A DNA stretch of 64,000 bases from UBA4427 sp046351135 (GTDB lineage Bacteria; Myxococcota_A; UBA9160; UBA4427): NCBI GenBank assembly GCA_046351135.1, contig JAXLZA010000001.1:62001-126000 (forward strand). Direction: 5' to 3'. The position numbers were made by a program, and so were the translations under genes. Under the pieces are notes generated by a model, which worked only from the letters and a program-made list of their open reading frames with translations, had not been told where the DNA came from and did not search any database. Shown in pieces: positions 1-7,771 of the stretch (the stretch's first letter is position 1; every line of letters begins with the position of its first letter).

Positions 1-471
1 GCGCGTCGAGTGGGTCGCAGACGTCCGTTTGTGCACGTCCTCGCGGCGGCGGAAGGGCGAGAGTTGGTCGCGTCGATCGCAAGTTGAAGATTCATCTCGC
101 CGGATTTTTTGGCGAATTCTCTTGACGGCCTCTGCATCGTGTTGTTATCTGAGTCGCAACAAACGCTCTATCGTTGCGGTTTAATACGAGAAGGATTGTT
201 CGTTTCCTTCAAGTTGCCTGTGCGTGATCCCGATAGGGACCGCAACCGAGGAGTGACCGCACGAGATCCTGCAGAGCCGGAGCGCTCCGAGAGGGGCGGA
301 CCAGTCGAGCGGATCTCGGCTCGATGCGGCTGGACGACCCAGGTGGGAATGACCCAAATGGGGAGAAAGGCAGCGCCGAGGTGACGGATCGGAACGGCTT
401 CAAAACCGCCCCGATCGACGTGTGGGCATCACCGAAACGAACGAGCGATTGAACAAGGGGGAAACCCAGTA
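1..471. other. Gene-free leader region
   Basis: I see no convincing gene in the first 471 bases. An open frame at 109-384 has atypical codon use and no Shine-Dalgarno sequence. The stretch is less GC-rich than the rest of the window and probably holds the promoter and long leader of the histone-like gene that follows. The upstream gene, if any, lies outside the window. Confidence 0.5.
122..150 (+). promoter_or_regulatory. Possible sigma-70 promoter for the histone-like gene
   Basis: TTGACG at 122-127 is followed, after 17 bases, by TTATCT at 145-150 in a locally AT-richer patch. The -35 box is good and the -10 box is mediocre. If used, the mRNA would carry about 315 untranslated bases before the start at 472. 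This is inference from the boxes only. Confidence 0.3.
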
Positions 472-591
472 ATGGCAGCTCGAAAGAAGGCCACCAAGCG
501 GAAGGCCACCAAGAAGGCCACCAAGAAGGCGGCCACGAAGAAGAAGGCCACGAGGAAGAAGGCGACCCGCAAGAAGGCCGCCAAGAAGTAG
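472..591 (+). CDS. Tiny Lys/Ala/Thr-rich histone H1-like protein
   Basis: The 39-residue product is almost entirely lysine, alanine, threonine and arginine, in repeats of the type KKATKKA with no hydrophobic core. This resembles the C-terminal tail of bacterial histone H1-like (Hc1/HctB/AlgP type) DNA-binding proteins, which condense or neutralise nucleic acid. It is far shorter than most relatives, so it may be a minimal nucleoid peptide. The start follows a purine-rich AAGGGGGAAA about ten bases upstream. It stands alone, with a terminator-like hairpin about 90 bases downstream, so it is probably monocistronic. The repeats are codon-level repeats inside a gene. Sure of the composition, less sure of the role. 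Confidence 0.7.
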   Translation: MAARKKATKRKATKKATKKAATKKKATRKKATRKKAAKK

Positions 592-681
592 TCGCTCTCG
601 TCCGCAGCGCCGCGAGGCGCATGGGACGGAGACCACTACGGATCGGTCCTCCTCGGAGGGCTGATTTCTCTGGTCAAGGGA

Positions 682-710
682 CCCCGGCTGGGATGACTAG
701 CCGGGGTTTC
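682..710 (+). terminator. Rho-independent terminator after the histone-like gene
   Basis: CCCCGGCT at 682-689 pairs with AGCCGGGG at 699-706 around a nine-base loop, and TTT follows. It separates the histone-like gene from rpoZ. This is one of the few hairpins in the window with a T stretch. Confidence 0.7.
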
Positions 711-786
711 CTTCATCTGGGGCCTGGACTAGAGTGCGGCCCCGCGGATCCCTCCGAGGACGCGCCGTTTCCGAAAGCGAGGATGC

Positions 787-1122
787 ATGGCCCGGATCAC
801 GATCGAAGACTGCATGGAGAAGGTTCCGAACCGTTTCCACCTCGTGCGCATGGCGTCGATTCGCGCCAAGCAGCTCAAGAAGGGCGCCCGCCCGCTGCTG
901 ACGGCCGACGACAACAAGGAAATCGTGATGAGCCTGCGCGAGATCGCCGCGGGGCTCGTCAAGCCGGGGAAGGCGGAGCCGCTGCCCCCGAAGCCGGTCG
1001 CGCCGGTGGCGGTCGCCGCCCCGCGTCCCGCGCCGCGTCCGGTCGCGCCCGCAGCGCCGGCGGTCAAGTCGAGCTCGAGCATCGACTGGGACGACGAGCT
1101 CGAGGAAGACGGCGACGAGTGA
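787..1122 (+). CDS. rpoZ: RNA polymerase omega subunit
   Basis: This 111-residue protein is the omega subunit, which helps assemble and stabilise the beta-prime subunit of RNA polymerase. The N-terminus MARITIEDCMEKVPNRFHLV and the following stretch with RAKQLKKG are typical, as is the conserved start of helix 1. Residues 1-60 are the family core. Residues 70-100 are a Pro/Ala/Val-rich linker and the tail is acidic, making it longer than the roughly 90-residue Escherichia coli protein. It stands alone and converges on the kinase gene on the other strand, with only 36 bases between the two stops. The identification is secure. Confidence 0.95.
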   Translation: MARITIEDCMEKVPNRFHLVRMASIRAKQLKKGARPLLTADDNKEIVMSLREIAAGLVKPGKAEPLPPKPVAPVAVAAPRPAPRPVAPAAPAVKSSSSIDWDDELEEDGDE

Positions 1123-1158
1123 GCGCCGGATGCGCCGCCCGCGCGGCGCGTCGGCCGT

Positions 1159-2430
1159 TCAGACGAGCGCGACGGGCAGGCTGAAGTCGACGCGCGTCCC
1201 GATGCCGGGCTCGCTGCGCAGCTTCGAGTCCCCTTCCAGCAGGACCAGCAGGTCGTGGACGAGCGTGAGGCCGAGGCCCGCGCCCCGGTAGCGCGCGCTC
1301 GCGCGATCGTCGACCTGATAGAACTCGTCCCAGATGCAGCGCTGATCGTCGGCGCAGATCCCGATCCCGGTGTCCTCGACCCAGCAGTGCAGGCGACCGT
1401 CCGCGAGGCGGGCGCCGATCTGGATCGTGCCGCGCTCGGTGAACTTCACGGCGTTGTCGAGCAGGTGGAAGAGGATCTGGTTCAGCTTGCCGAGGTCCGT
1501 GCGGAGCTTCCCGATCGGCTCCGGCATGTCCTTGCGGATCTCGACCGGCTTGTCGCGCAGGCCGTCCTGGACGCTGAAGATCGTCTCGTCGATGACGTCC
1601 GAGACCGAGACCTCCTGGATCTCCACGGGGAACTCGTTCTGCTTGAGCCGCCAGAGATCGAGGATGTTCTGGAGCGTCCGCTGGAAGGCGGTGCCCTCGT
1701 CGAGGGCGCTGCGGAGGGTCTGCCGCGAGGCGGGGGAGAGGTTCTCGTTCTCGCTCGAGAGGACGGTGATCGTCGCCTCGATGATGCTGTTGAGCGGGGT
1801 CCGCAGCTCGCGCGACATCTTCTCGATGAAGTCGTTCTTCAGCTTCTCGATCTTCCCGAGCTTCTCGTTGCTGCGCAGCAGCTCGATGTCCTGCGCGAAG
1901 AGCTCCTCCGACAACCGAAGCAGCTCGTCGCTCTGCTCGCCGGCGGCGGCGCCGAGGGCGGCGCGGGGGCTCGCGAGCGCCTCGCATTGCGCGGCGAGGC
2001 CGGGATGATCCATCTGGCAGGCGGTGGCCCAGGCGAGGGTGTCGATCGCTTCGCGGGCCTCGCTCGAGAGCGGCGCGCTCGGGACCACGACGAGCACGCC
2101 GAGGCTCTTCTGGCGCGCGACGAGGGGCAGGGCGAGGACGCCCTCCGCCTCGGCTCGCCCGGCGAGGACCGCCGGCGTCGGGGCCGTGCGGGCGACACCC
2201 CGGGCGAGGGCGTCGGCGACGACGGGCTCGAGCTGGCTCGCGAGCGTGCGCGCCTCCTCGGCCGTGCGCAGCCCGGCCGCGGCGCGCAGCCGCGCCTTGC
2301 CCGAATCCTCCTCCGGCGCGGAGAAAATCAGCGTCGCGCCGCCGCCGGCGATCCCGGAAGTCTGACTCGCCGTGATCCGCATCGAGCGCACCAGGCGATC
2401 CTGCTCGGCCATCCCACTTCGTTGCTGCAT
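1159..2430 (-). CDS. Histidine-kinase-like protein with GAF-like domain; phosphoacceptor His replaced by Arg
   Basis: The product has 423 residues. Residues about 15-150 look like a GAF-type sensory domain, a coiled coil follows, and then come DHp and HATPase domains. The DHp box reads MSRELRTPLN where kinases have SHELRTPLN, so the phosphoacceptor histidine is Arg207 (codon 1810-1812, CGC; one base from CAC). The ATPase boxes look intact: N box with LLDNAVKF, G1 VEDTGIGI, F box FYQVDD, G2 GAGLGLTL. It may therefore bind ATP but cannot autophosphorylate in the usual way. The start at 2430 has AAGAGG about nine bases upstream, inside the end of the pilT gene, so the two genes form an operon. 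No transmembrane segment is visible. A base-calling error at the codon is possible. Confidence 0.85.
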   Translation of the reverse strand: MQQRSGMAEQDRLVRSMRITASQTSGIAGGGATLIFSAPEEDSGKARLRAAAGLRTAEEARTLASQLEPVVADALARGVARTAPTPAVLAGRAEAEGVLALPLVARQKSLGVLVVVPSAPLSSEAREAIDTLAWATACQMDHPGLAAQCEALASPRAALGAAAGEQSDELLRLSEELFAQDIELLRSNEKLGKIEKLKNDFIEKMSRELRTPLNSIIEATITVLSSENENLSPASRQTLRSALDEGTAFQRTLQNILDLWRLKQNEFPVEIQEVSVSDVIDETIFSVQDGLRDKPVEIRKDMPEPIGKLRTDLGKLNQILFHLLDNAVKFTERGTIQIGARLADGRLHCWVEDTGIGICADDQRCIWDEFYQVDDRASARYRGAGLGLTLVHDLLVLLEGDSKLRSEPGIGTRVDFSLPVALV

Positions 2431-2444
2431 CGGGGTCGGCCTCT

Positions 2445-3590
2445 TCAGAACCGGTCGTCGGGTTCGATGTCGAAGAGCGCTTCCGGCTTCGCGTCGACCT
2501 CGCCGTCGTCGTGGAGCAGGCCCTCCATCTCGAGGCGGGTCTGGAAGTCCGTCGGATTCGACGCGGTGTTCAGCGCCTCCTCGATCGCGATCTTGTTGGC
2601 CTTCAGCAGGTCGAAGAGGTGCTGATCGAAGGTCTGCATCCGCTCGCCGCGGCCGCGCGCGATCAGGTCGGTGATCTCGTGGGTGCGCGCGGGATCCTTG
2701 ATGCACTCCTGGATCGAGCGCGTCGAGCGCATCACCTCGACCGCCGGGACCCGGCCGTTCTGCTTCTTGTTGATCAGCAGGCGGAGCGAGACGACGGCCT
2801 TCAGGTTGTCCGCGAGCCGGGCCCGGACCTGGAGATGCTCCTCGGTCGGGAAGAACGAGACGAGCCGGTTGATCGTCGAGGCGACGTCCGCGGTGTGGAT
2901 GGTCGAGAAGACGAGATGACCGGTCTCGGCGGCCTTGAGCGACGTGTCGACCGTCTCGAGGTCGCGCATCTCGCCGACCATGATGACGTCCGGATCCTGG
3001 CGCAGGGCCGCGCGCAGGGCGTCGGGGAAGGACGCCGTGTCGGTGCCGATCTCGCGCTGGGTGATGATGCTGCGGTCGTGGGTGAAGACGAACTCGATCG
3101 GATCCTCGACGGTCACGATCTTGCTCTTGCGATGGCGGTTGACCTCGTTGAGCATCGTCGCCAGCGTCGTCGACTTGCCCATCCCGGTCGGACCCGTCAC
3201 GAGCACGAGGCCGCGCCGGACCTGGGCGATGTCGCCGAGCACCGAGGGCAGATTGAGATCGGCGAAGGTCTTGATCTGGAGCGGGATCACGCGCAGCACC
3301 ACGTTGAAATAACGTCGCTGGCGCGAGATGTTCACGCGGAAGCGGCCCTCGCCGGGGAGCTCGAAGGCGAGGTCGCGTTCGTTGAAGTCGAGATCCTGAC
3401 CGAGGGGGTCGTTCTCGATCAGGATGCGGACGATCTCTTCGGTGTCCTGGGGCGTCAGGACCTTGTAGCGGAGCTCGACGAGCTCCCCGTGGAACCGGTA
3501 GAGCGGGAGGTATCCGACCTGGAAATGGATGTCGGAGGCGCCCTTCTCGAGACCGAGCCGGAGCAGCCGGTACAGCTTTTCCCGTTCCAT
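2445..3590 (-). CDS. pilT: PilT/PilU-type twitching ATPase
   Basis: This 381-residue hexameric ATPase belongs to the PilT/PilU family, which powers retraction of type IV pili at the inner face of the cytoplasmic membrane. It has an N-terminal PAS-like part, Walker A GPTGMGKST near residue 132, an Asp box VTVEDPIEFVF, Walker B with VIMVGEMRDLET, and a His box with GHLVFSTIHT. The C-terminus is acidic and longer than in typical PilT (about 345 residues), closer to PilU. It heads a two-gene minus-strand operon with the kinase-like gene, whose start lies 14 bases past its stop. No other pilus genes are nearby, so pilus retraction is inferred from the family alone. Confidence 0.9.
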   Translation of the reverse strand: MEREKLYRLLRLGLEKGASDIHFQVGYLPLYRFHGELVELRYKVLTPQDTEEIVRILIENDPLGQDLDFNERDLAFELPGEGRFRVNISRQRRYFNVVLRVIPLQIKTFADLNLPSVLGDIAQVRRGLVLVTGPTGMGKSTTLATMLNEVNRHRKSKIVTVEDPIEFVFTHDRSIITQREIGTDTASFPDALRAALRQDPDVIMVGEMRDLETVDTSLKAAETGHLVFSTIHTADVASTINRLVSFFPTEEHLQVRARLADNLKAVVSLRLLINKKQNGRVPAVEVMRSTRSIQECIKDPARTHEITDLIARGRGERMQTFDQHLFDLLKANKIAIEEALNTASNPTDFQTRLEMEGLLHDDGEVDAKPEALFDIEPDDRF

Positions 3591-3799
3591 CGGCGTTCCT
3601 TTTGCTGCGGGACCCGGAGGCGCATCGGCGCGCAGGGGGCACCATCGGATTCCGTATCGGTGTCCGGGAATGGCCCTTGACCGCAGATTCGGGGCGCGGG
3701 GGCGGGGGATCCCGGTGCGGGGGGTCCGCTATCGTGTGAGCGCCCGTCGGCGACCGTTCCCGGGAGCCGAGCCGACCGGCGTCCGCAGAGGAGCTTTCC

Positions 3800-4447
3800 A
3801 TGGCATGCGAGCGAGGACGCGTCGGCTGGATTGCAGGGTGGGGGGCGCCGCGGGCGATCCGAGCCCTTCGGCTGGCGCCGGTCGTGCTGGTCCTGATCGC
3901 CTCGAGCGCCGGGGCGGAGGCGCCGGCGGCGGAGCCCGGGGCTGCGGGCAGCGATCGGACGCTGAGCGCCTCGTCGGACACCCTCGAGGTCCCGGGGCGG
4001 GGGGCGCCGCGGGGGTCGGGTCGGGCCGGAGATCCGGGTCTCGACGACCTGCTGCGGCTCCCGACCGACTTCAAGACGAAGCCGTCCGGCCGACCGGTGG
4101 CCGGGGCTTCCGAGGACGAGTGGCGGAAGCGCTTCGTGGGCGCCGAGAAGGCGATCGGCGACGCCCGCAAGGCGCTCGCGGCGACGAAGAAGGAGCTCGA
4201 CGGGCTCGCCGAGAACGGGGGGGCGAGTCAGTGGTCGGTCGCGCCGCCCGGAGCCGCGGGGGGCGCGCAGCAGACGACCTCTCCGCTCTCGTTCAAGCTT
4301 CGACAGCAGCTTCAGAAGGAGCGTGCGGCCCTCGACGAGGCGGAGCGCGCGCTTCGCGAGCTGCGGATCGAGGCCGATCTGGCCGGGGTCCCGCCCGAGT
4401 GGCGCGTGGTCGCCGCCAATCCCTCGGCGCCGCCGACCCCGAACTAG
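3800..4447 (+). CDS. Exported coiled-coil protein of unknown function
   Basis: I do not recognise this 215-residue protein. It starts with a positively charged stretch and a hydrophobic segment (about residues 22-40, ending in SSAGAEA), which looks like a cleavable signal peptide. A Gly/Pro/Ala-rich region follows, then a short conserved-looking patch with LDDLLRLP. Two helical stretches rich in Lys, Glu and Ala (about residues 105-135 and 160-195) could form a coiled coil. The tail is Pro-rich. GAGGAG sits seven bases before the ATG. It is divergent from pilT and followed about 150 bases later by another small membrane protein. A periplasmic location is inferred. Confidence 0.65.
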   Translation: MACERGRVGWIAGWGAPRAIRALRLAPVVLVLIASSAGAEAPAAEPGAAGSDRTLSASSDTLEVPGRGAPRGSGRAGDPGLDDLLRLPTDFKTKPSGRPVAGASEDEWRKRFVGAEKAIGDARKALAATKKELDGLAENGGASQWSVAPPGAAGGAQQTTSPLSFKLRQQLQKERAALDEAERALRELRIEADLAGVPPEWRVVAANPSAPPTPN

Positions 4448-4597
4448 GCCGGATCCTGCCCGAGCGGGGCTCGCCGCGAGCGCGTCCGGGCGGCGCGGGC
4501 GGCGGTCCGACGGGTCGCCCGCCTGGATGATTTGCGGCATGGCGACGGCCGGAAGCGGGGCTATTGTCTGCCGCGCTCGAACAAAGAGGAGCCTTTC

Positions 4598-4774
4598 ATG
4601 TCGAATTCGAAGGACGACCGGCAGCCGATCAACGAGGACGGTCCGGGCGTGAACGGGGATCTCGGATCCTGGCTGTACGTGCTCGGCGGGATTCCCATGA
4701 TGATCCTCTTCTTCGTGGTGCTCTTCACGCTGGTCCGCCTCGGCGACGCCCAGAACGTGATGATCGCGGGCTGA
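4598..4774 (+). CDS. Small single-span membrane protein
   Basis: This is a 58-residue protein with a polar N-terminal half and one hydrophobic segment from about residue 25 to 46 (with GGIPMMILFFVVLF), then a short polar tail. AGAGGAG lies seven bases before the ATG at 4598. An in-frame upstream ATG at 4532 lacks a ribosome site and would add 22 charged residues, so I chose 4598. I do not recognise the family. Its position between two envelope proteins suggests an inner-membrane role, which is a guess. Confidence 0.6.
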   Translation: MSNSKDDRQPINEDGPGVNGDLGSWLYVLGGIPMMILFFVVLFTLVRLGDAQNVMIAG

Positions 4775-4987
4775 CGCCGCGGGGCCGGCGCCATGCCGGC
4801 CCGGCCGAGCCCCCGTTCCGCCCGCATCGCGCGGGGCCCGATGCGAGCCCATCTTCGAGCCGAATCCCGAGCGAGGGGAGGGCGGGCTCCGCCTTTTGCC
4901 GGAGCCCCGCCGCCCGCGTGCGATTTCCCTGCCGAGGCGTCGACCGCCCATCTACATTTCCGTTCGGCCGCGACCGATAGCGAGGTC

Positions 4988-5743
4988 ATGTCGACCCGAT
5001 CGGACTGCAGCCCCGGATCCCGGCGCATCGCGCCGCGTCTGGCCGCCTTCCTGCTGAGCCTCGGCCTGGGCTGCACCGGCCTGCCGACGAGCCCGTCCGT
5101 CCAGGTCGCCTCGAGCTACTTCGAAATCCCCGATCCCGACGACGTCTGGAGCCCGAAGATCGAGGGCTGGCAGCGCCGCGAGCGCTTCGACGCCGAGCTG
5201 CTCGCCCCGCTCGAGAGCGGGCCGGCCGTCGAGTCCGCCGGCTGGAGCGAAGCCAATCGCCAGCTGCCCACCGATCAGCGCGACGAGAACGGGCTGCGCG
5301 CCAAGTACTTCCGCTTCCGCTCCGAGCGCAAGCGCGCCCTCGCCGCCGAGGTCGCGGAGTGGATCCAGGCCGAGGCCAAGCAGTCCTATCGCGAAGACGG
5401 CGCGGTCGATCACTGGGCGACCTTCGAGGAGACGCTGGCCCGCGGCGGGGACGACTGCGACGGGCTCGAGCTGCTCGTCTTCCATGCGCTGCGGGACCTC
5501 GGCTTCGCCGAGACCGAGGTCTATCGCGCGATCGTCGTGCGCCCCTCCGACGGCCAACACCACATGGTGACGCTCTGGTTCGAGGATCCCAGCGATCCCT
5601 GGGTCATCGACCCGACCGGTGCCATGACGCTCGGCATGCCGCGCATGTCGGATCTTCCCGACTGGAAGCCGATCAAGGTCTTCACCGACCGCCTCGAGTA
5701 CACGGTCCGCCCGCGGACCGGCGACCTCGCCACCAACCCCTGA
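4988..5743 (+). CDS. Transglutaminase-like lipoprotein
   Basis: The 251-residue product has a signal peptide ending in a lipobox (LGLGC, Cys near residue 29), so it is probably a lipoprotein. The C-terminal half shows the order Cys-His-Asp seen in bacterial transglutaminase-like cysteine proteinases: Cys in GGDDCDGLE, His in DGQHHMVTLW, Asp in WVIDPTGAM. Such proteins often act on cell-envelope proteins, but the substrate here is unknown. The ATG at 4988 is preceded by GCGAGG. An earlier in-frame start at 4793 would place a long Arg/Pro-rich extension before the signal peptide and is rejected. It precedes the stator genes by 170 bases; a link with motility is not shown. Confidence 0.75.
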   Translation: MSTRSDCSPGSRRIAPRLAAFLLSLGLGCTGLPTSPSVQVASSYFEIPDPDDVWSPKIEGWQRRERFDAELLAPLESGPAVESAGWSEANRQLPTDQRDENGLRAKYFRFRSERKRALAAEVAEWIQAEAKQSYREDGAVDHWATFEETLARGGDDCDGLELLVFHALRDLGFAETEVYRAIVVRPSDGQHHMVTLWFEDPSDPWVIDPTGAMTLGMPRMSDLPDWKPIKVFTDRLEYTVRPRTGDLATNP

Positions 5744-5912
5744 TCCGAGCCGCGATCCGGGCCGCGGGGCGATCCTCGGGTCGCGTCCTGCGGTGTTCGC
5801 CCGATCCGGTCGTCCCCACCAGGCCCGATCGAGCCCGGGTCGGCCCCCGTCGATACGCCCACCGTGGAGGTCGGCTCCGGAGACGGTCCGGTGCCGCGGA
5901 GGCCCCATCGGC

Positions 5913-6674
5913 ATGGATCTCGGCACGATCATCGGGCTCACCGCCGGCTTCGGCGTGATCGGCTGGGCGATGCTGCTCGGCGGCGGGATCATGCCCTTCG
6001 TCGACGTCCCTGCGTTCGTGCTCGTCTTCGGCGGCACGATCGCCGCCTGCTTCACCCATCAGCGGATTCCGTACGTCGTCTCCGGCTTCCGGTGCGCGAT
6101 CCAGGCCTTCCTCGATCGCCCGGCCTCGAAGGCGGAGATGATCCCGTTGATCGTCGGCCTCGCGAACAAGGCGCGGAAGGAAGGCCTCGTCGCGCTCGAG
6201 GGCGAGCCGATCGACGATCCCTTCCTCGCCCGGGGCGTCCGGCTCGGCGTCGACGGGCTCAGCCCCGAGGTCATCCGCGAGTCACTCGCCGGCGAGCTCG
6301 CCTCGATCAAGGCGCGCCACGAGCGGGGCCAGAAGCTCTTCAAGTTCATGGCGTCGACCGCGCCGGCGATGGGCCTGATCGGGACGATCATCGGCCTCAT
6401 CCAGATGCTGCAGAACCTCTCCGATCCCGCCGCGATCGGCCCCGCGATGGCCATCGCGCTCCTGACCACCCTCTATGGCGCGCTGATCGCGTTCGTGATC
6501 TGCGGGCCGATCGCGGAGAAGCTCGCGCACCGCACCGCCGAGGAGACCGCCGTCCGGAAGATGGCGATCGCCGGGGTCGAGTCGATCCTGAAGGGCGACA
6601 ATTCGCTCGTCATCCAGAGCAGGCTGCTGGCCTATCTCTCGCCCCAGGAGCGCGACGCGCTCGCGTTGGAGTAG
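5913..6674 (+). CDS. motA: Flagellar stator protein MotA/PomA
   Basis: This 253-residue protein is a MotA/PomA stator subunit. It has four membrane segments: two near the N-terminus (about residues 1-50) and two around residues 148-205, with the conserved stretch TAPAMGLIGTIIGLIQML. The cytoplasmic loop between TM2 and TM3 contains the charged residues that contact FliG. The sequence and its partner resemble the PomA (sodium) type more than the proton MotA. CGGAGG lies about ten bases before the ATG; a longer reading from 5793 has no ribosome site. The partner gene begins four bases after the stop. A second, different motA lies at 29228-29982. Confidence 0.92.
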   Translation: MDLGTIIGLTAGFGVIGWAMLLGGGIMPFVDVPAFVLVFGGTIAACFTHQRIPYVVSGFRCAIQAFLDRPASKAEMIPLIVGLANKARKEGLVALEGEPIDDPFLARGVRLGVDGLSPEVIRESLAGELASIKARHERGQKLFKFMASTAPAMGLIGTIIGLIQMLQNLSDPAAIGPAMAIALLTTLYGALIAFVICGPIAEKLAHRTAEETAVRKMAIAGVESILKGDNSLVIQSRLLAYLSPQERDALALE

Positions 6675-6678
6675 CGCC

Positions 6679-7515
6679 GTGGGACTCGATCCGAGCGAGG
6701 CGGAGGATCACGTCTGTCCGGAGGGCGCGCCGCCGTGGCTCGCCACGATGGCCGATCTGATGAGCAACCTGCTCGTCTTCTTCGTCCTGATGCTGTCCTT
6801 CGCGAACACCGACCGGCAGATCTTCCAGGAGACGATGCAGTCGATCCACTCCGCGCTCGGCCTCGCGAACGTGCGATCCGACGGCGCCGTCCCGCCCGAC
6901 GCGCTCGTCGACTGGTCCCGCAAGGCCGCCGCCCAGAGTGCCGCCCCGCGTCCGGACGCTTCGACGCCCGGGCCGACGATGGACCAGAAGATCATGCAGC
7001 AGATCCAGCAGGCGATCGCCCGCAACGCGCTCTCGCGCGTCGTCGAGGCGGAGGCCGCGGAGCGCGGGGTCGTGCTGAGGGTCCGGGGCAAGGCCCTCTT
7101 CAAGGCCGACTCCGACCAGCTGCAGCCGGTCGCGTTCGTCTTCCTCGACGAGATCATCCGCATCGCCGAGGACTTCCCCTACGAGATCGCGATCGAGGGG
7201 CACACCGACGACACGCCGGTCGATCCGGCCCGCTTCCCGACGAGCTGGCACCTCTCGACGGCCCGCTCGATCGCCGTGCTCCAGTACATGCTGGAGCGCG
7301 GACGGCTCGATTCGAGCCGGATCGCCGTCTCGGGCTTCGGGGCGACGCGCCCGCTCGTCCCCAACGATTCGCCCGAGAACCGGGCGATCAATCGCCGGGT
7401 GGAGTTCGTCTTCAAGCGCGATCCGATGGACGCGAAGACGGCGCGCGCCGCCCGGAAGCGGGCCGCCGCCGCTTCGGCCGCCGCGTCCGCGACTCCGCCG
7501 AAGCTGCGCGGCTAG
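6679..7515 (+). CDS. motB: Flagellar stator protein MotB/PomB
   Basis: This 278-residue stator subunit forms the ion channel with MotA and anchors it to peptidoglycan. The N-terminus has PPWLATMADLMSNLLVFF; Asp26 is the expected ion-binding residue, and the segment matches the PomB (sodium-type) pattern. A periplasmic linker (residues 60-120) is followed by an OmpA-like domain with IEGHTDDTPVD and ENRAINRRVEFVF. The C-terminus is Ala/Arg-rich. The GTG start follows TTGGAG at the end of motA. Sodium use is inferred from sequence likeness only. Confidence 0.92.
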   Translation: MGLDPSEAEDHVCPEGAPPWLATMADLMSNLLVFFVLMLSFANTDRQIFQETMQSIHSALGLANVRSDGAVPPDALVDWSRKAAAQSAAPRPDASTPGPTMDQKIMQQIQQAIARNALSRVVEAEAAERGVVLRVRGKALFKADSDQLQPVAFVFLDEIIRIAEDFPYEIAIEGHTDDTPVDPARFPTSWHLSTARSIAVLQYMLERGRLDSSRIAVSGFGATRPLVPNDSPENRAINRRVEFVFKRDPMDAKTARAARKRAAAASAAASATPPKLRG

Positions 7516-7771
7516 CGCGCGCCTCCAGCCCGGCCGGGCGCGCGGCGTGCGGCCCGGCGTGCTCGGGGCTTTCACCCGGTCCCGACTCGGGAATCACTCC
7601 GGGCTCCGATCCCGCCTTCGCCGTCCGCCGCGCGGGCCCGCGTCGCAGTCTGAACTCGCTTCCGTCCCTGCTGCAAAATTGCACGAATAACACTCAAGCG
7701 ACCATCTCAGGGGCCGATCGTTGAAACGTTCCCGGATTCGGGGATTGCATTGCGGAAGGGAGGCCCTCGAA

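Noticed and set aside
109..384. Open frame of 91 codons before the histone-like gene
   Set aside because: No ribosome site, mixed codon use, no recognisable protein pattern; likely leader DNA.
490..588. Short direct repeats that could suggest a CRISPR array or satellite
   Set aside because: They are codon-level repeats of a Lys/Ala/Thr peptide in an open frame, with no spacers.
1132..1149. GC hairpin between convergent rpoZ and the kinase gene as a terminator
   Set aside because: Short stem, no T run; common in this base composition.
7660..7700. Sigma-54-like promoter before the degenerate sensor gene (TGCAAAATTGCAC)
   Set aside because: No GG at the right distance from a GC element.
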